Assembly (NCBI GenBank): GCA_950295325.1
Contig: OX485803.1
Span: 67,223,554-67,287,553 of the forward strand
Source of the DNA: Polytrichum commune
Taxonomy: Eukaryota; Streptophyta; Polytrichopsida; Polytrichales; Polytrichaceae
DNA length: 64,000 nucleotides
Reading direction: 5' to 3'
The notes below the pieces were generated by a model that searched no databases, had not been told where the DNA came from, and saw only the letters and a program-made list of their open reading frames with translations. Position numbers and translations under genes: made by a program. Shown here one piece after another: positions 46,021 to 57,863 of the stretch; the stretch's first letter is position 1; each line of letters starts with the position of its first letter.

Positions 46021-49000
46021 CTTACACTTATAATGTGCGGTTTATAGGTACATATATAGGTAGGGGAATATGGAAACAGAAGAAAGGGGAAGGGAAAGAA
46101 GAAGCTCCTGATGCTGCTCACACGGAAGGACGGAGGAAAAGGGCAGGCAGTGGCAGTGGTGTCAGAGTGTAAGTAGGTGGGTACTCCATACATATACTAC
46201 TACAGACACACGGCACAAACTTCCACCCTCCTCCGACCTCCTCCCACTCCTCTTCCCTTTGTCCTTTGCATCCCACACACAATACTTACATCCCCCACAC
46301 CCAGCAGAGTGCGCGCACACACACGAACACAGAGAGAGGGAGAGGGGGAGAGAGAGAGAGGAAACAGAGGAGGCCACACACACACACACGCACATCGAAG
46401 ATTGCAAAAGTTGCAAACTTTACCGGCAGAAGGAAGAGGAAGAGGAAGAGGAAGAGGAAGAGGAAGGCTGTCACCACACCAACATGTGATGAGCACAGCG
46501 GAGTGCGATCATTCCCAAGAACGAAGGTTGGAAGCAATTTTATGTGGTTTGTGTGGGTGTTGGGTGTGTGCGGGTTAGGCCTGTTCCGGCAGTTGGTTGG
46601 TTGCAGGGACAGAAGAAGGTATGGCGGAATGGAAGTCGGCTCGCTGGCTGGCTGGCTGGCTTGGTGGTTGCCGAGCTTGGTTGTGTTTTGTGTGTCTTGT
46701 GTGCTTTGGTTGCTGACTTAGGATAACTTAGGCGTTTGTCTTCCTTTCCTTTCCTTTCCTTCCCTGGTTTTGGCTGCATCCCTCCAGGATGAATTTGGGG
46801 CTGTGTGGTTTGCCCTTCTCGTGTTGTGTTGTGTTGTGTTGATGTTGGTGTTTGTGTTGGTGGCCGATCTTATTGCACTCGGTTGGTGGGTTGGTTTTGG
46901 TCTGCCTTGCTTCGCAGCGGATGCATCGATGCAGGAGTTGCGGGGAAGGCCGAAATCGGCAGGGGTGAGTTGGGTTGGGTTAGCGTGGGGGAGGCAAGGC
47001 AAGGCTCCTCTTTCTCTTGGGGAGATCTTGAGGAGGCGGGGATGGTGGGAGAGGGAGGGAGGGAGGGAGGAACATGGAAATTTGCACTTGTGGTTTGTTG
47101 TGTGGTGTGTTGTGTGGTGTGTTGGCTTTGCGGTGACACCGATGCTCGGAGACTGCAAAAGTGCTAACCCACACTCTGTATAGCGAGCGATTCCGGAAGG
47201 GGGATTTACAGTAGACAGTAGAGATAGACCGGGGGATGGGAGGTTCGAAGGAGGTGATGCACTGTACACCACTTTCGAGTTTGGGCGCTCTGCTTAGGTG
47301 TCTTGTCACGTTGCTCTCTTCCTTGACGAGAGAGAGAGAGAGAGAGAGCAGGTGGTTGTTCGCATAATTAGGATGGAAGGACAGGCACAATATGATCGTA
47401 CAAGCTCTCTCTCTCTCTCTCTCGTGCAGGACGCAGGTGTTGCACAAGACATTTTCTGGCAGGATCAGTAGTTTGTTGCTTGTCTGCCGAGAAGGATGAA
47501 GGATGAAGGAAGAGGGATGAGGGGAGAGGAAGAGGAGTATTGTTGTTGTTGCGATGTGCTCTCTTCAGTCTGCGAGGAGTTGGTGCTTTTAGAGTGAGGT
47601 GGTCCTTGATAGGCCAGGCCAACTGCAAGCTTTTGTGAGTGTTTCTCCAAGGCAGTGTTGTGTCGTGGCAGGAAAACATCTAAAGCATTGTGCTTGCTTT
47701 CCTTTCCTTACCTTTCCTTGGCTCGCTTGCTGGTACACAACATGTTGTGTCGCTCGATGTGCAACCAACGGGAGATGGAGATGTAAAGTAGAGAGACAGA
47801 CCTCTCTCCAAAGCTTGCAGTCGAATCGCATTCGGAATTGGGCTGTGGCTCTGGAAATCGTGCAATCTGAGACGTTACAGAGTTCGGGTTGAGCTCGCTC
47901 TCTTCAAAACATTCGGAGCAACTCAACCCAGCCCAACTCAACCCAACCCAACCCAACCCAACGCAACGCAGCGCAGTCGCAGTCGCAGTCGCAGTCTAGC
48001 GATGCATTCCTAAGGAGGAAGCTTGTTGTTGGGGATGGCGTTGATGTTTCTTACGCGGAGAAGATGAACGAGGAAGAGGAAGAGGACGACGACGAGGAAG
48101 CTTGTCGTTGTGTAGGCCGCCTAGCTCCAGAATGCGTCAGCCACGTGCGCATTAAAGTGTGGGTTTTGCCATCGCATCCCGAGCAATCTGTGAAAGGTTT
48201 TGGAATTGGGTTAAGCGTGGCTTTGAGGTTGTGTTGGTCTATCTCAATCATACCAAATTACACGAGTGTCAGTTTCGCAGATTTCTGCAACTTTCTCTCA
48301 TCGGGTAGTGGGATGAGTGCTCGAAGAAGCGTGTCCTCGGGTTCTCATCTTCGCGGAGAAGATGGGGGACGAAGAGGAAGAGGAGGTCTTGGTTTGGTCG
48401 AAGACAGCAATCCATCAATGCTACATGCTTTGAAGAATGAGGAACTTGTGTGAATGTTTGGTTGGTTTGCTTTGGTTTGCTTTCGTGCAGGATTGGTCTT
48501 CGATTTCCATCATTTTCGAGAGCAAGAGAGAGGCAGTGTGGGGAGGGATTAGGGGCGAGTTTGACGTTTGTGCCATTTCCAGCCACTTTGTGATGACTCG
48601 GTCAATAAGGGCAGGGTACGGCAGGGCATGGCCGAGAGTTTGTCGCTAGCATAATGTGTGTGTCCCGGGGGTCCGTCGCACGGGACGATGCATCTGTCGC
48701 AAAATGGACTTTATTGCACTTTGATGCTCCGTGTCGGCATTCCTTGGACATCGTAGATTTCGTTTTTGGTGACATTCGTGTCACCGACAAGGCCCAAAAG
48801 CCATCTCTCTCTCTCTCTGTCTCTCTCTCTCTCTCTCTCTGTGTTTTCTAACCGTGGTTGGGTTACATGCCTTCCATACCGATCTGCCTTTGGTCATTTG
48901 TTTGTGTGTTTCCGATTCCTTGTGGTTCTACTCATCCCGCGGTGAGCATTGGAAGTGCCTACTTGGAGATGACATTTCCCAATTCCGGTGTTTGTAGGCA

Positions 49001-50009
49001 TGCGCATGCTTTCTGCTTAGATGAGAAGTTGGCTTTGTTGGCCTTGGCCTACATTTTTGGGTTGCAAGCACCGAACAGATTGGTCAACAGTTTGTGGAAC
49101 ATCCAACCCACGCTTCGTGTCTGTTGTTCTGGTAGCACATTGAGAACAAGATTCATAAACCGTTTGTCTTTCAGATTTGCATCACCACCCCCTTCGCTAC
49201 AAGACGACGGATAGCCTAGCCTTGGCAATCAAGGTGGACCTGAAATGTAATATCTTTGACTACAGGCTAGGCTTGGCAGCGATCCGTGCTGATTTGCAAC
49301 ACAACATCCTTGTGGGTCCTCTTAGTCCTACATTTCTTCACGGCAGTTGATACCATTTTCTCATCCCTCTCTTGACCGAAAGCCTGCTGACTGCATCTGC
49401 ATTGTAGTCCAATTTATGTCCAACCTTGTGAACATGGAGGGGACTGTAATGCACGTTGCTCAGTCTGTTCCACTGGATCGGGTGTCCCAGTTTGTGTTCC
49501 TCTTTATGCTTCCAAGCCTGGCAAGGTGAAATTTCCTCTAATCTCCTCTGTAGAAAACGAAAACAACGGCGTCATGGGTTTCTGCCTGATTACTGCAGAC
49601 AATGCTTACTGCTTTCGATGTTTACTGTATGTTAGTGACTAGGTAGCGATGGCATCAGTATTCTGGACCCAGTCTGTACTGTTTAATTCCTTCGCAAAAA
49701 GCTCGACGGGGTGACAGTTTGCTCTCTTGCTTCCGTGCTTTCTTTTTTATCCTCTCCAGTCCCTGGCCATGTCACTCAATTTTGTTGATAGTTTCCAGAG
49801 AGAAAGTGGTTTGGGACTCATTGAGAGACTCTGAATGTCCACACAGAATGCAGAGCTCTGTTTTGAGTCAGTGGCCTTTTGAAGTGTGGATTCGAAAGTT
49901 CTTGAGTTCTTGTCATTGCTTTAGTTTCTGTGACTTTGTCCATCTTGAGCTTGTGAGATGGCTTAGATCAGCGGGTAGACTTTGCTGACCATATTGCTCA
50001 TGTTTTCAG
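46021..50009 (+). promoter_or_regulatory. Putative promoter and intron-containing 5' leader of the 912-residue gene
   Basis: This block is richer in GC than the flanks and carries none of the MITE, SINE or LINE families seen elsewhere. It is full of low-complexity sequence: GA/GGAAGA repeats (46431-46466), CT and GA runs (about 47329-47350 and 47404-47423), AACCC (47939-47961), GCAGTC (47972-47997), TGGCTGGC and TTGTGTGG repeats. A strong acceptor TGTTTTCAG ends at 50009, with an in-frame stop just after it (50012-50014), so the exon before it should be untranslated. Donor-like sites such as AGTGTAAGTAGG (46164-46175) and GGGGTGAGTTGG (46962-46973) and acceptor-like CTCTCGTGCAG near 47430 are possible exon borders. 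TATATAG near 46054 could be a TATA element. The transcription start and exon structure are not resolved. Confidence 0.4.
46431..46466 (+). repeat. GGAAGA microsatellite in the gene leader
   Basis: About six hexanucleotide GAGGAA/GGAAGA units. Open frames through it on both strands are low-complexity artefacts. Confidence 0.85.
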
Positions 50010-50074
50010 GTTAGATTGGAGTTGTCCACGAGGCATATTGTACCCAGAACTTGACAACTGCAACGACGGGGCTC

Positions 50075-53000
50075 ATGAATGGGATATCATCTGCTTTTTC
50101 AACAGCCACAGGGCCTCTGAATGGGATGGCAGCAGGAATGCCTGGAGCGTTCCACTCGCGAAAGTCTGCCATTGAGGCAGTTGTGATGGAAGTGGAGAAG
50201 AAAGGTAGGAAGGCCATAGAAAGTAGTGCAAATGGTAGCAATGGCGGTGGAAGTAGGAAACGGTCAAGGGTGGGGTTACCATTCGATCTATCACATGTTG
50301 GAGGATGTGAGCTTGAAAATGGTACTTCTACCAGGACCAATGGAACTGCACAAGGGGCAGGTGGAATGCGCGAGTGTGCAGCTTTCTTAGGTGAGTGCAG
50401 TTATCATACTAATTCCTACGAAGTTCTCCAATGTTCAGAGCACAGGTTAATGCTCTTGTGGATCTTCACTTTTCTGGATGGCTGACATCCTCTTACTGAG
50501 GACAAGATCAACCAGAGGATTGAGAGGTTTTAATTTTACAATAGAACTTCTACTGATTGTGTAGGTTGCAAGGAATCTGAATGAACTTTCATTTTCTTAA
50601 ACTACTACTTGATTCTTGTACTTTGCAGAGAAAAGGGAGAAGAAAACAATCTGTAGACAGGGTGCTGAGAGGTGGGAGAAGAAGGTGTCACAGACCAATT
50701 CCTTGCCTGCCAATGATGCTCAGCTCCGTGGATCCTGGATTGCCAATGACTTTCAGATTGGAAACCCAGGAATACTTGGTGAGTTCCACATGTGTATATT
50801 GCACTTTGGGACTAGTGTAGATAGAGACACATCAAATGAATTTCCTTGATTTTATGTTGTGCACTCAGAGATAGAAGACAACGATGTAGTTAGTTTTTTC
50901 CTCTCTGTAGGCCTTGTCTACATCAAATTCATTCTCAATTTTTTCTTGTAAACATTTGTCTTAGCTCTGCAGATGCAATTGTACTAAGTTCAGTTGTTTG
51001 TTCAAGTGCAGACATATATGGCCTGATGACAGAATCAATTGATATATCAATGTACATGGAAGAGATCTCTGTGAATGATCTACTCTCAGGGAATTACAAC
51101 TCACCCACTGTGTTCTCAAAGGAGCCAGTAGCTCCAGTGCAAGTTGCAGAGCTGAATTTTGAGAAACAGATTCAGGAGTTGCTTCAGAATATCTCAAAGA
51201 GTTCCTACGACTCCGAGGTTTCTGCAAATGGGAACCAAGGGAAGAAGGAAGGGAGCTGTCCCTCAAGGCTTGGGTTTGATCTTGAAGCTCCAGTGAGTAT
51301 GGATGAAGATATTTCGTCAAATGTAGTCAATGGTGATGTGCAGCAGAGAGAGTTGGACCGGGCATTCATGAGTTCCACTGAGGTATTTGATCTGGGGAGA
51401 CTACTAGACCACTTGTGCTGGAAGGAATTTTCTGTTCCTTTCTAGCATTTTGCTGGGAGGTTGGGGTCAATTCGAGTACAGTGCTGCGTGGTTTCTTAGG
51501 AGGATGTTTACATCTCCACTTCAATCCTATCTTAGGTCAGAGGCATGTCGTATGTTGTCATTGTTGTCTACAGAGAGTGGTGATTCTTTTAGTGATCTAT
51601 GATGAATTGTACTGCCACCTATTTGAGTGTTGTTTTTAAGTTTTTGTGCTTACAGTTTGCTTTGTTTGGTTAGGTGGGTGCAAAGGATCAATGGTGCAAA
51701 CGACCTGGCACCCTACCATCTGAGAATGCAAGTGGATCTTTACCTGCATTTTTGAAGCCTAGGTTCTGTGTAGATGATCTTCCCCTCTACCCACTCGAAG
51801 ACTTTATGAGCCGGCTCCAACTCCCCTCAAGCGACTCCTTAGAGCAATTTGTGTCACAGACAGGAGCTGAAAGTGTGGCCCTGAATCAGGCTAGTCGGTG
51901 TACCGTGTCATCATGCAGCAGTGATCATTATACAAACAGAACCCTCCCTCCCTTCCCCTTCTCCTTGCCTCCTAGTGAACCTTTCAAGGTGGAATCTATG
52001 CATAGAAAGGGGTTCAGAGGTGGGTGGACGAGGGTGACTGAATTGACACCAAGCCAAAGCTCTCAAGGTGGGTTGACTCACAAAGAAGGGCAAAATGGTT
52101 TGGGAGGTGAGAACTTATTGGAGAACTCAGGTGATGGACTTCGAGAAACCCAAGTTGGAAGGATGGATGATCCTTCAAAGGCAAGAGACACGTCGCAGTT
52201 TTACACCCCAGCCGGCCCACAAACACCATCACCTCTGCAGGAAACTGGTCCGACAGCAGGAACATCCTTGGGCAGTAGTTTGGCATCACCGACAACCGTG
52301 AAAATAGAAAGTAGACTCGTCGAAAATGCTGTGGACTTGAACTTGAATGGGTTTACACTTGACACCATGGATCCATACCGACAAGAATCCCAAGTGGGCA
52401 ACTCGGTGATAGAGAAGAAAATGGAGGTCACAGGAGGCAGTTCACTGTCTCCTCCTGTATGTAAAAGTGAAAGTGGGTTGGGCGACCTGGGGAAAGCTCC
52501 CCTTGTACAAACATCATCTGGAGGTCGTGCATCATCAACACTTCGGCCATCGTCAAGTACAGGGAATGAAATGGAAATGCAGGAGGCCAGCCAAGAAGTT
52601 GGCGATGCCTCCCAGAACATCATGGCCAGAAAGGGTGAAATTCCTCGTCTCGATGTCAAGTCGTTGGATGGTGGCCAATGTTCTCGCGGTGCCAATGATC
52701 CATTGTCTAGCTATGCAGGTTGGTTAATTTGGTTTTCTTGGACCCATATGTAGTGTCATTGGTAACCACTGTGGAATTCTCACTACATCGGAATTGTTGT
52801 GCTTGGTCCTGAGGGCTGGGCTGCTGAACATAACCCTTGTTACTGGGCACCCTTGTCAGGACACAAGACAACGTCTTTAGCTTGAGATATCTTGTTGGTT
52901 TCTATGAAGAAGTGCTTTAGCTTCCTAGCCACCTTCAAAGGGCAATTCCAAGGTTTGAAACTCGTCCACTTGTAGTGTCATTGGCAACCACTGTGGAAAC

Positions 53001-54153
53001 CTTAATATGTTTCAGAGTTGTGCTTGGTCCTGAGGGCTGGGCTTCTGATCATTACCCTTGTTACCAGGCACCCTTTGTCAGGATTTAAAACAACTCCTTT
53101 AGCTTGAGATATCTTGTTGGTCTTTGTGAAGAAGAGCTTTAGCATCGTTAGCCACTTTCAAAGGGCTGTTTCCAAGGTCCAGATGCCTGTGTATTTCATC
53201 CAGTTTTGAAGGTCCAGACCGCCTTCAAAATCCTCTAGTTTCAGGGTGGTTATGGACGATCGATTGATTCTGTTTTCTACTGCATTGCTGATGCAGAAAT
53301 CCCAGGATCTCCAAATGCATTGGCAGCTGCGCACCTGTTGTGTGACCTTGCAAACTCAATCTCAACAGAAGTTATTGAACCCGTGATTGACAACAAAGAA
53401 TCATCACGCCGCCGTGTGTTCTCTCCGTACAGCGGTGCCCCCCGGCAACGAGCCTCGAAAGCATCCCGGAGCAGCGCCTCGGGCAGCCGTACTCCAAGCG
53501 GGAGCGGTGAAGGCACAAGCAAAGGTGTGGCAACAACCACCCGGGAGCCATTGGTGTCCACACCACCGCCTTCCCAAGCAAAAGTCGGAGGTGGGGAGAG
53601 GCAGAAAAGCTTGAGCCAGTTCAATGACAATTCAGCCGCGGCAAGTGAGAAGCCTGTAGTGCCGGTAAAAGCACCCCGAGGAGGCTCATCCCGGACTGCG
53701 GTGGGCTTACGTTCCAACAACCATCATCACTCCCACGCCAGTAGTGGTGACAAAGGAAGCTCAAAGAATGGAGGAGGAGGAGGAGGAGGAGGAGGAGGAA
53801 GCAACAATAACAGCAGAGCAAACTCGGAGACACGCACAGGTGGGTTACCTTCTCCGAGCCGAGGAGTGAAGACAACGAGCGTTTTGGGGATTTCGAGAGG
53901 CGCTGCGGCAGGGAAAGTGGTTCCTTTGTCTCCCAACGGGATGTCTCCCACGGGGTTTGCAAAAATTATTTCGATTGGAATCTCGCAGAAGGAGACGCCT
54001 TGCGTGGACGCAAAAGGCCCAAGGAGGAAGGTGAATGGTGTTGCTCGACCTGTCTTACCAGCTCAGACAACAGGTTTTGTGAAATCGTTCAGGCAAATAG
54101 ACCTAGCAAACGGGGATGCAAGGACACGAACTGTGAAGGGATGGAAGGTGTAA
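50075..54153 (+). CDS. Unrecognised plant protein, about 912 residues, five coding exons
   Basis: Exons: 50075-50390, 50629-50778, 51012-51382, 51674-52718, 53297-54153 (stop TAA). All introns are GT-AG and frame is kept through phases 1, 1, 0 and 1. The start is the first ATG after an in-frame TAG at 50012-50014. A longer N-terminus would need another acceptor, such as ACCCAG ending at 50047. Residues 1-106 contain SAIEAVVMEVEKKGRKAIES, a Gly/Asn/Ser stretch and basic RKRSR (61-65), a possible nuclear localisation signal. Residues 107-155 are charged (KREKK, ERWEKK) and end WIANDFQIGNPGIL. Residues 156-186 are an acidic/hydrophobic block with SMYMEEISVNDLLSG. Residues 280-345 hold DQWCKRPGTLPSENASGSLP and YPLEDFMSRLQLPSSDSLEQ. 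Residues 350-620 look disordered. The last exon starts with the helix-like PNALAAAHLLCDLANSI, then a Ser/Arg/Lys-rich basic tail with ten glycines near 786-795. No signal peptide, membrane segment or catalytic motif is seen. A nuclear or regulatory role is only an inference. Confidence 0.85.
52750..53180 (+). repeat. Tandem duplication inside the last intron (period 222 bp)
   Basis: Two diverged copies start at 52751 and 52973 with TAGTGTCATTGG.AACCACT. Both contain TTGGTCCTGAGGGCTGGGCT, TTTAGCTTGAGATATCTTGT and AGCCAC.TTCAAAGGGC. They fill most of the 578-bp intron (52719-53296), so this intron, the gene's longest, appears to have doubled in length by a local duplication. Confidence 0.8.
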
Positions 54154-55798
54154 TGGAGCAGTGGGAGAGAGAGAGAGAGAGTGGGAGAGAGAGAGAGGAG
54201 AGAGAGAGAGAGGTAGTTGTGTAAATTTTTTAGAAAGGTCTCGCATTAGAAACTGATTTTTCGCTCACCATGACATATTGTCTCAGTTTTTGTTAGATAT
54301 CTATGCAAGACAGGAGAGAGAGAGAGAGGTTCTTGGAACAATTACAGGGCTGGCCACTTCACGCTGGCCAGTCTGGGCAATCTCAGCCCTTGATTCACTG
54401 ACAACATTCAATTGTATGATTATTGCTGGGGGTTATTAACCACCACCACTTGATTCTCATCAAACAAAACCCTGGTATTTTCGCAATTGTATGTTGAAGA
54501 GCTGGTGTTAGGAACTCTCCAGCTTGCTGTTGAGTATTGTTTATTTTTTTTAAATACAGCAAGAATTGGTATCAAGCTAGCTGGGCGATCAAAAAAATGG
54601 TGGTAATTGAACTGTAACCTCTTATTACTGCCATGGTGTGGAAGTCTTTGATTGGTAAAGTTTTGAGCATGTAAGTTAATCACACTTTTGGAGATATAGT
54701 TAGTAAGGTTATCTCAGTAGATGCTTGGATAGGTGACCAATGGAAGAAATAAATAAGAGTGCTTAATATGACACAATTAACCATCTACCTTATGTGTCAC
54801 CATGTGCATTATAAGAAGTTAGTTTCGACCATGGGACCCATTACTTGAAGTGCTCACATATAAAGTGAACATGTTGAGCATATAGAAAGGCCCACCTCCT
54901 CTCCTTTAATACAAGGTACCCAATTAAATACCCCTTGTTGTGCATGATGTGCAATGTAAGGTCATGCTCTAAGCAACCACACTGATTGATGTATTTTAAG
55001 CACTAGTCTCATTTTTTCCCAACACATGTTTTTTAAATGTTGGTTTTTACATACACACCGAATCACATGCCACTCAAATATAGGTGTTCACTTAGATAAG
55101 TAATCAAATTAGGCACATCTACTTTAGAAGTTTGTATTTTGTCACTAGAGATTGTGAAATATGCCCTTCTAGAGAAGTTGAAACTCTCCCCCTTCCATGG
55201 TGTGTTTGGAAGGGGAAAGAGCACATGCAATTCAGTGATAAGTAATCCATGGGCGACTGCTGTTAGATACCTTGAAATTGGCTAAGCTCAAATAGTCAAT
55301 GCAAAATTGGGGAGACCTAAATGATCATGTACGAAGAAATAGAATGTTCACTTGATAATTTGAGACATTCAGATGAGATCCAAAAGTTACGAGCAGTGAA
55401 TGGGGAGAAATTTGAGCCAATTTGGTTGCTATCCTTACTTCTTTACCATCAACTGGTTATTCTCTGAAATGCTTCGGATTTTCCTTAGATTTTAACTTTG
55501 GATACGAAAATTGCCAGAAAATGGTTTGGTTCATTTCCTAGAGGTTTAATGTTGAACTCCGAATTTGGGAAATGAACTGGTTCATCTGTAACTAATCGCT
55601 GGTTCTCCCCGTTCAGTGGTTATGAGGAAAATGTCTACAAACGTGTGGCTATAATTAAAATCGGTTTCTACACACTTTCATTTTCTATTCATCTTGAATT
55701 AAAGTGCGTGTTTAAAATCCAAGGAGAAGTGGGCTATTCCCAAAGAATGTCTGTTTCAGGCCCACTTATCTTATCCACAATTTGTGGGGATACTCTTA
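54154..55798. other. 3' untranslated region and downstream intergenic DNA
   Basis: Directly after the stop come GAGA-rich runs (about 54167-54212 and 54313-54328). No canonical AATAAA lies within the first 550 bp; AAATAAATAA occurs near 54750, so the transcript end is uncertain. Beyond this the sequence is AT-rich with no gene. Confidence 0.4.
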
Positions 55799-56272
55799 GG
55801 GCCACTTCACACATGAGCCAAGTGCCGTGACCAGGAAATTGTGAGAGCCCAAAAGAAAGTGTGCACAGGCTGTCCCAAGCCACCTCCAGAATCATGTCAT
55901 GTGGTCACGGACCCTCAAGTGTAGTGCGAAGTTATATGTGACTGGGCCCTCGACCAAATGCTAATTCAATGAATTTTCATTCATGCGGGTCCTCACACAT
56001 GGTAAAATAGAATAAATCAACGGTTCTTGGTTTTGTGTTAGACCTACCTTCAAGAGATGGTTTTTGAAAATAATCCAAGTGACCATGAAACATGATCCAT
56101 TCGATGCCATGTAGGAGTCCATGTAGACTTTACATCCATCTTGCATTCACATAATCCGTTGGTCCCTCAAGGGTATTGTGAAGCGAACTTGGACCGGCTC
56201 CACCTTTTCCACCAATGAGAGCGCTTGACGTGCAATGGTCACGGGCTCTCAGTCTCGTGTGTGAAGTGGCCC
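55799..56272. mobile_element. Harbinger-like MITE with GGGCCACTTCACAC ends, copy C (474 bp)
   Basis: The left end GGGCCACTTCACACATGAG and the right end CTCGTGTGTGAAGTGGCCC are inverted copies. The flanks are TTA and TAA. The interior is in the same orientation as copy A, with small deletions accounting for the shorter length. Confidence 0.85.
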
Positions 56273-56400
56273 TAATTGTGCCCACAACAAACACTGTCCT
56301 GTTTGTATTTTAATTATAAGTGCATCCAAAGGACCGTAAGCCATCAAGAAGCGCCCTATGTTGAGTATAGTATATTTGAGCTGTAGAGAGCTTACAATCA

Positions 56401-56431
56401 TAACATTATTAAGCACTGCTTAATAATGTTA
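56401..56431. repeat. Near-perfect palindrome (15-bp arms, 1-bp centre)
   Basis: TAACATTATTAAGCA (56401-56415), one C, then the exact reverse complement TGCTTAATAATGTTA (56417-56431). It could extrude as a cruciform. No role is evident. Confidence 0.9.
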
Positions 56432-56584
56432 GGATGTTAGTGTTAAGACACTCTAGATAGTAGAATATGGAAGATTGTTGTTGGGAATCTAATCCATACT
56501 TTCTTCTTCACGTACATATTCCTGTACAATCTCTACATATTGGCAACAAAAACGCCTCACCTAGATGCTCTGCTGAAAACATTC

Positions 56585-56943
56585 AAACTCTAAACTCCGT
56601 AATACCACGCTTGTGGTAATCAAAGTGCACATGATATTAAGGAGTTACGTGGTGTTAACTTGATGTGTGATAAAAGAGAATTAGTGTAGCATATGACATT
56701 ATGGAATAATACAAAGTCAACATTGCATTGATGACAATAATTACAACGATGACACCGTGATGCATGCAAGAGTGTGATTTGAATTCTTTGGTGGTTTATT
56801 TTAATGTCAAAGCCCATGATTTATGGGAGGGAAATGTGACTACAAGGAGTGAGATATAAATTGAGAACATCCATTCCCTAAGGTTTCAGGATATAAGGAA
56901 AGGAGTGACATTGAGGGGGTTGATATTATGGAGTTTAGAGTGT
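56585..56943. mobile_element. MITE with CTAAACTCCGTAATATCA ends, copy 2
   Basis: The left end holds CTCTAAACTCCGTAATACCA and the right end TGATATTATGGAGTTTAGAG, near-inverted copies. Relative to 10540-11004 it is in opposite orientation; the shared interior includes CCATTCCCTAAGG versus its inverted form and the GGTGGTTTATTTTAATG / CATTATGCAAACCACC region. Confidence 0.65.
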
Positions 56944-56959
56944 ATTTCTTTGAGAGTTT

Positions 56960-57330
56960 GACGTGCCTAAGTGGCTATTTATCTTAATGAGGCACCTACA
57001 TTTGGGTGATATGTGGTTGGGTATTGTTCCAAGGACAAGTACCAAAAAGACATGTGTTTAGAAGTGACTAAACTACATGCTCAAAACATGCTGACCATTT
57101 GAAACTCAATAATCAACATAACTGGGAAACTTATGTGACCATTACATGAGCACAAGAATGTTCACTTTGATAATGAATAAGTCATTCATATGAGCTCCAA
57201 AATTTTATAAGGGAAGCACCTTCGATCTCAATTTGGATTTGCTAACCAACTCGTACTAATCGTGTATTTCACATCCTAGGAGAAGTGGGCTAGTTGGAAA
57301 AAGTAACCATTGAAGACCCATGTACAGTAC
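56960..57330. repeat. Dispersed repeat R1, copy 4
   Basis: It is collinear with 1060-1400: TTTGGGTGATATGTGGTTGG, AAAAAGACATGTGTTTAGAA, AACTCAATAATCAACATAAC, CATATGAGCTCCAAAA and GAGAAGTGGGCTAGTTGGAA. Confidence 0.5.
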
Positions 57331-57863
57331 CTGACCTAATTCTATGTCATATTGGTGATTAGTAAATGCATTTCAATACCCCTCGTAAGCCACAAGGTAT
57401 CAGCATATGCCTTCTGCATGTATATTGACCTTTGATAGGTTATAGTGATATGCCAATATGAGTTATATCAACATAAAGGACAATGTTCATTGTAATTAAT
57501 GAGGTCGTATGATCCCAATATCAGGTGTTTCAGAGCCTGATAAGTGTAGGTGATAAACAGGTGCAACATTTGGTGCCGAAATGCTATTTTTTTTTAAGGT
57601 GACACCTATATTTTAAAAGGTTCCGACTACTAGAAAAGTGACACATGGCACTTTGTTAATGGTTTGGCACCAACACTCCACCAACAATGGTTGGTCATTT
57701 ATGTCACTTATGCTTATTTTGTAAGGGAGAGCGTCTGCTACTTGACTTCACTCCTAACCCACTTTCAAAAGGATGCAAATTGAGGATGAGAACTCATGGT
57801 TCGTTCACAATTTATGCGCGGTTTATTCTTTAGAGTTTTAAAAAAAAAGTTAGGAAAGATAAA

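Noticed and set aside
46718-47447. Long antisense open frames (up to 184 residues)
   Set aside because: Pro/Ser/His/Thr-rich composition from GT/TTGG-rich low-complexity DNA opposite the leader of the + strand gene; no domain and no splice logic.
48858-49214. 118-residue open frame upstream of the gene
   Set aside because: No domain and no clear splice connection; it lies in the presumed leader and looks like a chance frame.
51911-52695. Minus-strand open frames of 60-164 residues
   Set aside because: They are shadows of the 1,045-bp coding exon on the + strand.
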